64,000 nt of DNA from the NCBI GenBank assembly GCA_018894105.1, contig CM032122.1:38223404-38287403 (forward strand), given 5' to 3'. The notes under the pieces were generated by a model, which saw nothing but the letters and a program-made list of their open reading frames with translations, made no database searches and was not told the origin of the DNA. Position 1 is the stretch's first letter. Each line of letters starts with the position of its first letter. Source of the DNA: Jacaranda mimosifolia (lineage: Eukaryota > Streptophyta > Magnoliopsida > Lamiales > Bignoniaceae). The position numbers and the translations under genes are program-made. Below, piece after piece: positions 1 to 13,400 of the stretch.

Positions 1-1960
1 TGACAGTACTAGCTAAAATTGGTTCAAAGCCTGCACCGAGCCCATACTGTTTACGCGATTGGGTCCAATTGTCATCAAATGATTGGAGGTGACATTGTAG
101 TCTGATTAGATTTACTAAAAATACACGGACAAATTTGTCCCTTATTTTGAGATGGACAAATAAGGACAATAGTGGAATTTAAGAAAATAGTTCTTCTCAA
201 TCTTTTAAACCAAACAGAACTGCAAGATTATGGAATTTATAATTTGAACTACAATCTTCAATATCAAACATGTATATTAATTCATTTAAATAATTCATAA
301 TCTTATCAGGCCATTATTAGGCGAGATTAATGGTTTTTAGTATCAAACATGGCCTATATGTCTTAGGCCATATAAGCCATGCTTGATACGAAATATTATA
401 GTAACCAGTCATTCCAATTCTTGTTAGTAACCCGTTTGATAGAAGAGATTATGGTGATGGGCCAAGCCAATATTGACTCCAAGCCTACACCGAGCCTATT
501 CTATTTACGTGATTGGGCCTAATTGTCAACATATAGTTGAATGTGAGATTGTAGTCTGGTCATATCAACTAAAAAATACATGGACAAATTTGTCCCTCAT
601 TTTGACACAGCTAATTTTTAGAAATTGAGGCAAAAATAAAATTTATGAAAATAGTATTTCTCAAAATTTCAAATCAAACAGGAATACAAGATTATGTAAT
701 TTATAATTTGAACTACAATCTCTAATATCAAAGATGTATATTAATCTATTTAAATAATCCCTAATCTTATCGGGGTCATGATTATGTGAGATTAATAGTC
801 TTTAGTATCAAATGCCGCCTATATGTCTTAAGATCTTTAATGAGTTTGAGTTCCAACTTTTTATTTCCTCAATTGAGAAAGTAGAAGTATTTTACTAGTC
901 TTGCTTGAGCCCTTTTTTTTAAAGACATGGGCTTTATTGTTCTCTTTTTCCAATATGAATGTCTCTTTAGTTTGGACCCACTTTGAACAAATCGCATGAT
1001 CTTATACGTATATTTACCTTTTTTATATCTTGCAACTAATTCTACGATGAGACCAATATAATAATAGACAATAACTTCCTCGAATAGAACTTGTAATGTG
1101 TTCTCTAAAGAGCAACTATTTTCAAAATCAGATGATGAGTTTAAATCCCATTCTAATTATAGATTATTGGGATTTTTGAGTTTTCAACTACAATAGAATT
1201 AAGAAATGAGAACATTCCCCCCCTTTTGCCTAATTATTTGATCATGAGAACATTGGTTTGATTTTGAATAGGAATTGGGAAAAATATATATTATTGATTG
1301 TGAAATGAATAATTATTTACTATCTATTTTTATACTCATTCATTTTATTCTACCATTGATCACACACTATATTGTATAACATGCGAACTCGAAAACGTGG
1401 GATTTATCACAAATGCCATGGATTTCGAATTTCTTTTCATACCCCTATTTTTTGGGACTAACTCAAGATTTGTGATAGTTTGAGCTGTAAAGATTTGAAT
1501 GGTCCAAAATCAAGATATGATCTATAGCATTTTATAATTTTAAAAACAATTATGATTATCGTAATTATTTAATTGAGGTTTTCCATGCATGCTATCAGAA
1601 TCTTGTTTTTCCAAACGACTTTCCTTATATTAATAGAAATAAAAAAAAAAAAACGGTTGGACATTCAGTAGTTTATCACACCATAATTTTCTATTTAAAA
1701 AAAAAAAGTTTATCAGACAATAATTCCACCACTTCCTTTCCATCTGGAATCTCCTGCCCAAGAAAATTGAAAAAGAAAAAAGAAAAAAGAAAAAAGAAAA
1801 CATTGCTAGAAAATTGGGGAACAGGGCAGCGTATTTGTAGTATATGGCAGCATGTGAAATAAATACTTTTTGAACTGAACCAAAACAAGAGTCACAGTCT
1901 TCGCTTCTCCGCTAATCCACTATCTTCCTTTTTGTGACTTGTCCATCCTTCCTTTTCACA
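1..1960. other. Intergenic DNA left of the ceramidase gene
   Basis: This AT-rich stretch has no convincing gene. Its first 830 bases hold two diverged copies of one sequence (listed separately). The rest has A/T tracts and short chance ORFs; a 65-codon minus-strand frame near 1691-1888 is low-complexity and rich in Phe. The promoter of the ceramidase gene must lie in the last few hundred bases. Confidence 0.6.
27..831. repeat. Tandem duplication, two diverged units about 454 bp apart
   Basis: Unit 1 runs from about 27 to 355 and unit 2 from about 481 to 831. They share a long series of matching blocks in the same order: AAGCCTRCACCGAGCC, a GATTGGG..AATTGTCA block, GACAAATTTGTCCCT, AATTTATAATTTGAACTACA and TTTAGTATCAAA. 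Identity is clearly below 90% with small indels, so the duplication is not recent. Unit 1 is probably cut by the window edge. Short inverted segments near 340-390 (ATCAAACATGGC against GCCATGCTTGAT) suggest that the unit derives from a transposon end, but I could not assign a family. Confidence 0.75.
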
Positions 1961-1972
1961 TTAGTCTCACGC

Positions 1973-1978
1973 TATAAA
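1973..1978 (+). promoter_or_regulatory. Probable TATA box of the ceramidase gene
   Basis: TATAAA lies about 700 bases before the start codon in genomic distance, just before a probable 5' leader exon. A GT-AG leader intron (about 2033-2617) would then bring the mature leader down to roughly 100 bases. The position is inferred from sequence only. Confidence 0.45.
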
Positions 1979-2032
1979 GAGAAGTTCTTTCCCCGTGGCA
2001 GTGAGTTCATCAGATTTTTCTGATTTCTTGTT

Positions 2033-2617
2033 GTAAGTCTTGGATTCAGCTATCTCTTCTTGGATTTATTTTATGCCTGTGCTGTTATATTGGGCTTTTG
2101 ATGCTTGTACGTATTTACAGAGGGTAGTTTGTTTTCTGTGATCTATAATATGCTTGCGGTTTTGGGTTCTTCTTCACTTCTAAATTTGTTGTTGGTTAAA
2201 CTGAATTTGCTGGGAAGAATTTTGTTCCCCCTTGAGATTTTTAGATGACTGCCCAATCGTGGAGGCAAAGTTAAGTGAACCCTTTCCTCTTTTACCCTTT
2301 TTATCTCGTGTTATAGTAAGCGGACGAATGTGTGTTTTCTTGCTTTTGCCATTTCTGTTTTGAGGCTTTTAGCTCAAGTTTTGTGATTTAATACGGGTGA
2401 GTTTGTGTCAATTTGTTATTATGTTTTTGTAAGTTTTTATCTGTATTCGTTAAATATATTCCAATTGCAAAATTTAGGTAAAGCCCTCTGTTTTTCTTTG
2501 TTTGTGGCACAATTTGGCTTCTCAAGTAATATTATTAAAGTGTTATTTTTGGGTTTCTTGGCACGTGTGTTTTATATTGCTCTTATAGCAATATCCACTC
2601 ATTTTGTGTCTTTGCAG
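2033..2617 (+). other. Probable 5' leader intron of the ceramidase gene
   Basis: The donor GTAAGT at 2033 and the acceptor TTTGCAG ending at 2617 are both strong. Between them the sequence is T-rich and intron-like. Splicing joins a short leader exon after the TATA box to the leader that begins 51 bases before the start codon. Leader introns are common in plant housekeeping genes. RNA reads across the junction would settle it. Confidence 0.5.
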
Positions 2618-2668
2618 AAGCAAAATGCAGAGAAGTGATTAAGCAAATAGTAGTGGCTGTGAGGTAGA

Positions 2669-5600
2669 GTGATGATGGCAAGATCAATTAGAATGATTTG
2701 GTTACCAATTTTGTTATTACTCTTGGTGGAGAATGGTAGAGGGGTAAAATCAGCTTCCAACTATTTAATTGGGCTTGGAAGCTATGACATCACTGGGCCG
2801 GCCGCGGATGTCAACATGATGGGATATGCTAACATGGACCAGAAAGCATCTGGCATTCACTTCAGGTTGCGAGCTCGGACATTCATTGTTGCAGAGCCAC
2901 AGGGGAACCGAGTTGTGTTTGTAAATCTTGATGCTTGTATGGCATCACAGTTGGCGACAATAAAGGTCCTTGAGAGATTGAAGGCGAGGTAGTTATTGCC
3001 TAATAAAGAACTATCCCTTATGGAAGTTTAGTTTGCTGTATACAATTGAGCCCAGATTATGTTAAAGCATGTATACAATTGAGCCCAGATTATGTTATAG
3101 CATGGAGTTGCTTATGCTTATAGGGAAAAGCTTTACAACTTTGTATATTTCCCATACTAGATTTTTGCTTGATGTTGTAGAATTTGACTTAAGAGGCTGT
3201 CATTATGCTATTACAGGTATGGGGATCTCTACACAGAAAGTAATGTTGCCATTAGTGGCATTCATACCCATGCTGGCCCTGGAGGTTATCTTCAATATGT
3301 TGTTTACCTTGTGACTTCCCTTGGTTTTGTGCGCCAATCATTTGATGCCCTCGTTGATGGCATTGAGCAGAGCATCATACAAGCTCATGATAACCTTCGA
3401 CCTGGGTCAATATATGTGAACAAAGGTAATGGAGCTGTAGTTAGCATTGGGGTTTAATAATGCAAAAAATGATTATTGCTGAATGGGACAGCTGGTATGT
3501 TAAGTAAGCATGTTGAAGCAGTGATCTGCTGGATTTATCTTCACAATCTATAGAGGAATAACTTTTAATGCAAATACAAGCCTACTAATTGTTCAAATGA
3601 TCTTTTAATTTCCCCCCCTTCTTTCATGGTGTTTAATGTCACCTTTTAAATGTTTAAGGTTTTGCCAGATACTAGTAACGTTTAAAACAATAGAGCTTTG
3701 CTGCTGAAATATGGATCTGACAGTATCAACTATTACACATTGATGAAATGCTCTCATGGCTCAAATGCTGGCCGACTTTGGAAGAGGCTAACAGGCTCTA
3801 AAGGCTGGCTTTGTTGCTTAATTTACTAGTTATTGCAGGTAGCAAAAATTGTGGTGCAAAAGAACGAACTTCAATTGTTGAAAATTCTCCATATATAGAG
3901 TCAAAGCCTTTTGCCTGCAACCGAAGCCAACTAACAGTAAAAGGAAAAAAGTCATTATCTGAACATAATCATAGTTGCATATTAGATGATTTATCTTGCA
4001 CAACTTGGTGATTGTACGCCTTACCATGGGCCACACCTTTCAGGAATCAAAACTCCACATCCTAAAACAAATCTTTGTTTCTCAGAAAAACATTTTTCTC
4101 CTTTTTGCTTCTTGGTTCTTTCTTCTGGTGGGTGTGACTGTGGTACTTGAAGTGAGGTTGATTTAACTAAACATTCTTGGTTAGCTATCGGGAGCTATTT
4201 GTTTGTTTTGGATCTCTGTGAAATGACTATTTTCTATGTGCTTATATTGCTTATTTAATCAGTTTCCTCACTAGAAGACTGGTGGAGCTCTCTCTTCTTT
4301 GAGACTGTTTTTAATATTGTTCTTCATTGTGCTTATGTTGCTTTTAGAAAATTATGCTCAAGAATTGTAAGCAAGTCACTTAGTGGATTCTAGACCGCCA
4401 TATCATTCTCAACATTTGGCCTAAATAACAGGGGAGCTTTTAGATGCTGGCGTTAATCGCAGTCCAAGCGCTTATCTCAATAATCCAGCTGCAGAACGCG
4501 GTAAATATAAGTATGATGTTGATAAGGGTATGACCCTCTTGAAGTTTGTTGATGATGAATGGGGCCCAGTAGGCAGCTTCAATTGGTTTTCAACACATGG
4601 AACTTCTATGAGCCGTACTAATTCATTGATAAGTGGGGATAATAAAGGAGCTGCAGCACGATTTATGGAAGACTGGTTTGATCAGAATAGCAGTCGAAGA
4701 TTATCATCTGATGCATCTGAGATTAACAGAATTCCCAGAAGAGTCTCAAATATTATTCCATTTGTTAAAGACATTCGTAAGTATTCAAGTACTTGCTCAT
4801 ATAAGTTTGCAATATTATACTGCAAATAGAAACATTTGCAAATTTTATGGTAATGTTTTCTTCAGTATACAACTGTGGTAACAGGGGATCTTGAGAACTA
4901 TGTTCGACCTTCACGTCACTTATTTGACTATAGGCTTTTAAATTATGCTTGTATTTAGCTACTATATAATATTGAAATAAGAAGGCTTTCTTATGTGTTG
5001 AAACAATATTTACCAGTTTTCTATAGGATTGGTTTCTGTGGTGTTTATGTGAGACCTAAGGCATGCTGAGCTTGATTAGAAACGTTCTGTTAATTAACTA
5101 TAGTATAGAAAGAACAATATCAATTGTTCATTCATCCCTTGTTTTCTATGGTTGAGTATAACTGATAAATGGAACTATGAACTGTGAAAGGGAAAAGTGT
5201 AAGCCGCTTTGTTTCTAGTGCCCCTTTTCCTGAATAATGCATAATGTACACTACTCCGGCTTTCTTCCTAAATTATACCTATTCTGGAATGAAATTTCTT
5301 GTTCTTTTCTTCAGTTGAATTTAGCCACTGTGAATCTAAATTCCTTACATTTTACAGTTTTCCCTCCCTACAGTTGAATTAATTTCAATGCAACACCTTG
5401 ATTATATGCAGGAATGGATGTATAGAGGAGGGATGAATTGAGGGTGTTCTAACTGTCAAATGCCTGAAAAGGAATTACAACTTTGAGTTCTTAACTATTT
5501 TTTTGGTGGTCTAAATGCAGATCATGAGTTACTAGAACTTGCTGCTTCTTTTGAGTCTCCATCAGGCAGATCAACCACCAGATTTTTGAGCCTTGCAAGG

Positions 5601-8600
5601 CGTGTAAGAAGTTCTTTCAGGCAGGCTGATAGGCCTACATTTGTATCAGCATTTTGTCAAACCAATTGTGGCGATGTTAGTCCGAATGTGCTTGGTGCCT
5701 TCTGTACAGATACAGGTGTACCTTGTGACTTCAATCATAGTACCTGTGGTGGAAAGAACGAGTTATGCTACGGCCGAGGACCTGGGTATGTATACCTCCA
5801 ATTCTGGTATTGAGTAGAAGGAAATCACGATCCCAACTTGTGACTGAATAAAAATAGAATTGATTCTGGCATTGACTAAATTCACATCTCTCAACTGCTT
5901 TGCAGGTATCCAGACGAATTTGAAAGTACACGTATTATTGGAGAAAGACAATTCAGGAAAGCAGTGGAACTTTTCAACGCAGCATCAGAGAAATTAAGTG
6001 GAAAGATTGATTATCGCCATACTTATGTTGATTTTTCCAAACTTAATGTGACAATTCCAAAAGAAGGTGGGGGTACCAATGTTGTGAAAACCTGTCCTGC
6101 TGCAATGGGGTTTGCGTTTGCTGCTGGTACAACCGATGGACCTGGGGCTTTTGATTTTAAGCAAGGGGATGACAAGGTATGTAAGTTTGGTCGCATCAGT
6201 CTGTGGTCTTGTTTTCCACATATTAATGTTCTTTCTCTTCAGGGTAATGCATTTTGGAGACTCGTCCGCAACTTACTTAAAACTCCTGGGAAGGAACAAG
6301 TGGAATGTCAACATCCGAAGCCCATTCTGCTTGATACTGGCGAAATGAAAGAACCTTATGATTGGGCGGTTAGTTTCCTTCCTGCCAAAATTTGTTAGTT
6401 TCTGTCATAAGGACCTTGATGTCTTTGCAATCTTGCTTTCAACATAGATTAATAAAATCCAATTATTTAGTTAGCTTGTCTGACGGAAACTTGGATGAAT
6501 TTGTGCCACTTAGTCCTTGGTACTTGCGCAAGATCATGAGTTCAGTGAACTGCGTTTTCAGGGAATATATTATGTACTACTGAAGTTTGAAATTCCTTTA
6601 TCACTTGTTCAATGTGAAGTCTTGAATGTTAATAGTTTGGTTATGTTTATATTTTCTCTCTGTGTGGTTATGTTGTATTTGTTGTTAACTAGACACTCAT
6701 TGCATCGTGAATCAATAAATAAGGAAAGGCAGACTCTAAATTCAGGTTGGGCTGAGCTGAACTGAGATTTTCAGGTTGTCTGGCCTTTGAACCTTTTTCT
6801 CACGGCAATTAATGCCGTGGGGATTTTACTTTCCTTTCCTTTTCTCTTTTTCTTTTAATATACCCAAAAGAAATGGGTAATTTCCATTTAATCCGTTGTT
6901 TAATTTTGGCTAGTAATTGGTTATGTTCATTCAGTTAGCTGTCTAATCTTCACCTCCTACCTTATTTTTCACTTATCAAGCATGTTATGATCTGAAATTT
7001 ATGATAATTTTGTTTCTCCATTGCAGCCTTCGATACTTCCAGTTCAGATTCTGAGGATAGGGCAGCTGGTCATTCTTAGTGTGCCTGGAGGTGCTAGCTT
7101 GGCTTCTTTTTCTTTCCTCTAACTATTAAAAAATATGCCTCTTTTAATTTCTTAACTAGGCTATGTCGTTAAGCTTGGACTAGTAACATGTTGCACTATC
7201 CCCATTTTTATGGGGCCAAAACTTATCCATGTTATATTGTGTTTTACTAAGAAAAGTTCAAGATTATTTTCATGTTAGATGGATCTCATTTTTCACTACC
7301 TTTTTTTTTTTTTTTTCTTCTTTCCTTCATCCACAGAGTTCACTACAATGGCTGGAAGACGGCTCCGAGATGCTGTGAAAAGTGTTCTCACAAGTCGAGG
7401 TAGCAAGGAGTTTGGTAGCAATGTCCATGTAGTGATAGCTGGCTTGACAAATACATATTCACAGTATGTGACAACATTCGAGGAGTACCAGATACAGAGA
7501 TATGAGGTTAGCTTTTTTGTCTGCTTAAGGTTCTAAAGTTTCTATGGATGCAATGGAAAACGTTTAAATAATTAGACTAAAACCCTGGTAAAGTGTCTAC
7601 TTGTGTTTCTTTGAGCCTACGGTGTAGTGATTCAGCATATATGCTCTGTGGAAATATATGGAGAGCTTGAATTTAGATATTGGCAGATTTATCACGCTGA
7701 CAAGTGTAAGGAATGAAGGTTATCACCATTGGAGAAAATGGAGAATCAATTTGGTAAATTATGAAAAGTAGTTTAAAAAGAGAGAATTACGCAAAGATGC
7801 ATCTACTGAGTACAATAAAAAAGAAAAAGAAAAAGATACATTAAAAGAGTAAGGTCAGTGGAAAATACAAGATTTATATTAAAGAAAACGCTTTTACTCA
7901 TAATGTTGCATGAAAATGGATTTGAGGTCCTTTCCATCAATTAGTGAAATATTAGGCTCTACTCTTGAAACGCACTGGCCTATAGTTAGAGCTCGACTTG
8001 AAAAATAATTGCTTAGATGCTTCTTTGGGTGCGGGAGTTGTTTTTAATGCTAGTGAAATCCTTGGTGGGCTCGGACCATTTAAGTTGGGGAACCCATCTT
8101 GACTGGACTTAATTAGGTGAGCTAAGTGGTCCTTTTTTATTTAATTAATTTGATCTTCTATTCAGTTTTTACTTTTATGCTCCTTTAGAGTCTTAATTTT
8201 GCATATCCTCTCATATAATCTGCCATTACAAATTCCAGGGCGCCTCAACACTGTACGGGCCCCATACTCTTAGTGGCTACATTCAAGAGTTCAAGAAACT
8301 TGCAGCAGCCCTCATCAGCGGACAACAGGTCGAATCCGGCCCACAACCCCCAGATCTTCTCGACAAGCAAATAAGCCTTCTTGCACCGGTTGTAGTAGAC
8401 GCAACTCCACTTGGTGTAAGTTTTGGGGATGTCAGCTTAGATGTGCCCAAGAACTCGACATTCAAGAAAGGCGACAATGTGACTGTAGTTTTCTGGTCAG
8501 CGTGCCCTAGAAACGACCTCATGACAGAAGGTACATTTGCTCTGGTAGAGATTCTCAAAGGGGAGGATTCTTGGGTGCCCGTTTATGATGACGATGATTG

Positions 8601-8787
8601 GTGCCTCCGGTTCGTATGGTCAAGGCCTGCTAAACTTAGCACTCGGAGCCATGCAACCATAGAATGGATAATACCACAAACAGCTGCTTCAGGTGTATAC
8701 AGAATCAGGCATTTTGGTGCTGCTAAGAGACTTCTGGGGTCCATTAAGCATTTCACAGGCTCTTCCAGTGCCTTTGTGGTGGCATAG
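2669..8787 (+). CDS. NCER: Neutral ceramidase, 9 coding exons, 772 aa
   Basis: The enzyme hydrolyses the amide bond of ceramide, releasing a sphingoid base and a fatty acid. Exons: 2669-2988, 3217-3425, 4432-4776, 5521-5785, 5906-6176, 6243-6368, 7027-7090, 7337-7506, 8239-8787. All introns are GT-AG; the coding length is 2319 bases, within the family's usual size. Residues 1 to about 28 form a signal peptide (three Met, then a Leu-rich core), so the protein enters the secretory pathway. The early exons carry the conserved GIHTHAGPGG segment with zinc-ligand histidines. Exon 4 carries the nucleophile motif NCGDVSPN, with the serine near residue 345. The last exon encodes the C-terminal immunoglobulin-like domain. 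Any of the first three Met codons could be the start; I took the first. Intron 1 holds a 33-base tandem duplication at 3038-3103. The neighbouring UCP2 gene also matches the neutral ceramidase locus NCER3 of Arabidopsis by recall. Confidence 0.95.
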
Positions 8788-10435
8788 AGACTTTTATTTC
8801 CCACTTTGTATCAAATAAGTTATGTAATTCACATCTTCATATTTATACAAACATTTGATGAGCCGTAATATGTGGTGTTGGTTTTAACACGCAACAAGTT
8901 GAACAAATCCAAGCCCACATTTTACTTTTTCTTCCGAATAGTAATAGTGAAATTTGAACCCATTGAGTTTTATTTTTCTGAAAAATGGAAAAAACTGACT
9001 TTGGGATCTCATATTTGTGAGTTCTTGAATGACAGTCAATCAATTTGATTATTTATCAAAATAAACAGTAAATAATTTACTTGAATATTTAGCCATGGGA
9101 TAACAAATCTGATATTACGAGACTATGTTTTCGTAACATCAAAATTAATGCAAAATCAAAGCAATAAATTGGTTTAAAATTAAAGAATTTTTAGTCTACT
9201 TTGACACAAGTACATAATGATTTTGAGCAGGGATGGAGTTAGGAATCTTTGTTTTAAGAGGCAAAGTTGAATTATAAAAAATATAATATATAGTAAATTT
9301 GAAATGATAAAGAAAAATAATGACAAAGTGCATATCCTTCATAAAAGAAATGATCATTTTATAATTTGAGGGATAATAAAATTATAATATTTTAATATTC
9401 AATACAAAAAATCAAATTTCATAATTTTGAGGGCAGCACCCAAGAGCCCCCTGGCTTCGTATATGATTTTGAGGCACAAAGAATTATTTAGGTAAGTTTA
9501 TAAACTGATATTTTGAAGCTTATAAGATACTAGTCGTCGTGGCACGTTGTCCCTGTGTGCATATTAATTTATCATATTATTGATACTAAACTATATTAAT
9601 AAATAAATTACTCAATTTTTTACCGTGTATATTAGCAATAACATAATTTTAACAATAATCATATCAATAACATACAATAGTAATTATCCATTAATATAAA
9701 CTCATATTTAGCAAATTATTTCTATATCAAAAGTTTAAAATTATTAAATATATATATACCTCTACATTCCATAAATTTTATTATTATGTTTTCACTATAC
9801 TATTTGTGTCTTTAATGTTAAATTAAGTGATAAATTCACTTTTGAAATTAAATTAAAAATTAAGAGTATAATTGATAAAATAAATTTTGGTGTAGAATGC
9901 CGTAACCGTCACTTTGAGTGTATAAATGGTCTTTCTATTTTATATAGTATAGATTATAAAATACTTGTAATTTAAAAAAAAAAAAACCCCATAAACTTTT
10001 GAAATAAAATATTATTCAAATATTTTAAAAGTTTATTTTTAAAAAAAATTTAATAAACATATTATAAGATATAAAAGTTTATGAAAACAAATTTAACCAA
10101 TAAGTAAGTATTATAATCATTATTAATGTTGTGATTGAATGGTAGGCAACCACCTCACAGTGAATTAGGCAGTAGTTAGTCATAAGGGTTGACTATTATC
10201 AACTAGCAAGTGCACTCACGGAGTAGGTTAGCAGTCAGCTGAAGGAAAGTGTATTGATTAATTAATTAAATAAATAAAACCATCTGCATTCGGTGCGCTT
10301 TACTTCAAAATTAATTTCTCATCATCAAAATTAAGATTAAGTCTCTATCTATTTATGCTGTACTCAGATAAAGCCTATTTGCATTCTGCAGTTCAGAGAG
10401 AGGAAACACTAGTGAACTATTGGTGATTTTCATCA
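8788..10435. other. Spacer between the ceramidase and UCP2 genes
   Basis: This stretch holds the ceramidase 3' UTR (AT-rich, AATAAG-like signal near 8813), a small hAT-like MITE at 9228-9462, about 700 bases of AT-rich sequence, and the UCP2 promoter and leader after about 10140. I see no further coding region. Confidence 0.6.
9228..9462. mobile_element. Small hAT-like MITE, 235 bp
   Basis: The element starts CAGGGATGGAGTTAGG and ends GCCCCCTGGCTTCGTAT, which reads as an imperfect inverted terminus. It is flanked on both sides by ATGATTTTGAG (9217-9227 and 9463-9473). This 11-base match includes the 8-bp duplication expected for hAT insertions; the extra bases leave the exact edge uncertain. 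The interior is AT-rich with no transposase. Confidence 0.6.
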
Positions 10436-13400
10436 ATGGCGGATCAGTCGGAGATCTCGTTCGCTGGAATATTCGTCTGTAGCGCTTTTGCTGCTTGTTT
10501 TGCCGAGGTATCAACTTCTTTCCTTTCAATGCACTGGAATTACTAGGTCAAACATTATCGGTTCTACTATTGCTCATTTACTTGCATTGTTTGGTTTAAC
10601 AGCATTGTAGAATAGTACAATGCTTTAATTTTGTCAAATTTTTAACTATTTCGGTCAGTTTGATTATATAATTTCAGCTCTTATATGGTCAGGTTTTTTA
10701 GCACAGTTCGTTTGACTCTATCGTAGGTAGTGCACTGCTATTCTTTTCAGAAATTTAATCAGTTTAATCTATGCAGCTTTTAAATTCTAATATTTTGATA
10801 TGTTATTTAATTTTATTTGGATAATATTAGATAATTGAATTTTAGCAACAGGACTTTTAAGTTGTGATGCAGTTAGAATTTAGTCTTGAATTCTATTTCA
10901 TCGAATATCTCATTTATTAATATTCTGCTAATTAATATTTTGTCCACCCTATGCCTTAATCTCCAATTGATTCTATGGGTTCTTCTCATTAATGAAATGG
11001 TGTCCTGGAATTTGCTCAGTAATAGATCAGTAGGTTGTTATCTGAGAGCCTAAGGAATTATGTGGAATTTATGCTAATAGTAATTGGTTCAAAGGTTCAT
11101 TCAACATATGTTCAACATACGTTTCAGTGCCACCAGCTCCTTGAGCAATGATAAGTTGCACGCAAGGAAATGTTAAGGAAATTAGTAGTCTAAACGAGAA
11201 TGCTTTTTAAAAAAATTACTGTTTGCACTGTTCCTTCCCCGGAGGATTGCACTTGTGCATAGGTTCTTTGAGTTCAACTTTCTTAAACCAATAGTTTTGC
11301 TTGCATATTTCTGGAAAAATGCCTGATTTTGTGGTCAATAGTAAGTTCGGTGGTCTGAAGTGGGAAAGGAATTGATTCATTAATTTTACTGGTGAAGGAA
11401 ACCAAGCTGGTATGAATCTATTAAATTGTCTGATTCTCCATTGAACTATGTTCATCCCTGATGTACCTACTACCTAGTGGCTGGTCGCTAATGGCGAAGA
11501 AAAATGTGCAGAGATAGCATAAGATACATAAATTTCTTTTGTAGTATATAGAATGCATAAGTCATAAATGTTGCTAGATACCCATTTCTTTTCTCGACAA
11601 TTACAACCAACTATTCTTAGGATTGACCCTTCACCTGGTGGTCATTTGCAGTTTTGTACCATTCCTTTAGATACTGCTAAAGTAAGGCTTCAGCTACAAA
11701 AGAGAGTTCCTTCAGGGGACTCAGTGGGTGCACCAAAATACAGGGGCTTGTTGGGTACAGTTGCGACCATAGCAAAAGAAGAAGGGTTGTTTGCACTCTG
11801 GAAAGGAATCATACCTGGCTTGCATCGCCAATGTCTTTATGGAGGCTTAAGAATTGGTTTGTATGAGCCTGTATGTATCACATTTGCTGCATTTTTATCC
11901 TTGTTTACACTTTGCTTAAAAATTTAATCCTCGGTGCTACTAATAGAGAAAATCATTGTCCCTCATGGGTGGTTGAACAGGTCAAATCATTCATTGTTGG
12001 AAGTAATTATTCTGGAGATGTGCCCTTATTCAGTAAAATACTAGCTGCTCTGCTTACTGGTGAATGAATATCAATCTTGTTTTCTTTCTTGTCATTGTTC
12101 TATATTTATGAAGATTGCTAAGATCTCTTTCCTCCTAATGAAGGTGCTATAGCAATAGCGGTGGCTAATCCTACTGACCTTGTGAAAGTTCGGCTTCAAG
12201 CTGAGGGTAAATTGCCAGTTGGAGCACTGAGGCGTTATAGTGGTGCTTTGCATGCATATTATGCCATAGTCAAGCAGGTGACTTTTTGTCATTGTAATTG
12301 ATGGATGTTTTCTCATATGCTTACCCACTAATGTAACTGCAAGAAGTATACAGGAAGGAGTGGCAGCTTTGTGGACGGGGCTTGGGCCCAACATTGCGAG
12401 AAATGCTATTGTAAATGCTGCAGAATTAGCTACTTACGATCATGTCAAAGAGGTTAATTTATTTTATTGTTTTTCCTTTTCATGGAATTTGCTGGGTCCT
12501 TTTTGTCATTATATGCTGTCATGTGATGTTGCCTGCTATTCTAATCTTTATTTTATATGCAGACAATTTTGAAAATTCCAGGATTCACAGACAATGTTCT
12601 AACGCATATATTAGCTGGTTCAGGTGCAGGATTCTTTGCTGTCTGTATTGGCTCCCCTGTTGATGTGGTAATCTTTTTCCCTTGAATTAGTTTGTATCCT
12701 TCCCGATGGATAAAGTATACTCTGTAATTTGGTATCCATGAGTCATCTTACTGTCATAAGGCAACTCTTTCTGTGTTAGGGATAGATAATAGTGATATAA
12801 CCATTGGAAGTTGAAAGCATTTGAAACTTTTCCTTTTGAAGCACACAGAAGCAGAATGTAAGAAACCATGATTGCAGGCATGCCTGAGTGCATGCACCCA
12901 TACACTTCACAAAAATGCGGCAGAAGAAATTTCAAAGAAACCCACAGCATGAAAAAAAGAGTTTCTTGTCATTAGCTCATTAGTTTCGGATAGTTTCCAA
13001 ACTGCAGTACAGCAGCGATCTGCTACTTGGTACAATTCTCAAAATTACTATTCAGAATTTATTGCCTGAATGTCTACCTAATTGTGGACACGTAAATTAA
13101 TCAACTTAAATTTTTTATCACAAATTTAGTTTCACCTTCCAACAGTCTTAGAGGCCACTGTATCTTGATTCCCCTGATCATTTATTCTACTATAAGAATT
13201 GAATGATAATGATGTGGATGACATCAATCATAGACTCTGGTGATGGCCATATAGCCTCTTCGTTCTTTACTTTGTTCAAGTATTCAAAAGGTACAATGTT
13301 TTTGCCATGTGCTCATTTGTTAAAATGTTCCAGCAAATTTGTTTCTTATCTCATGAGAGAGATATTAACTATGTGTAGAGGATTCACACAATACCCATGT

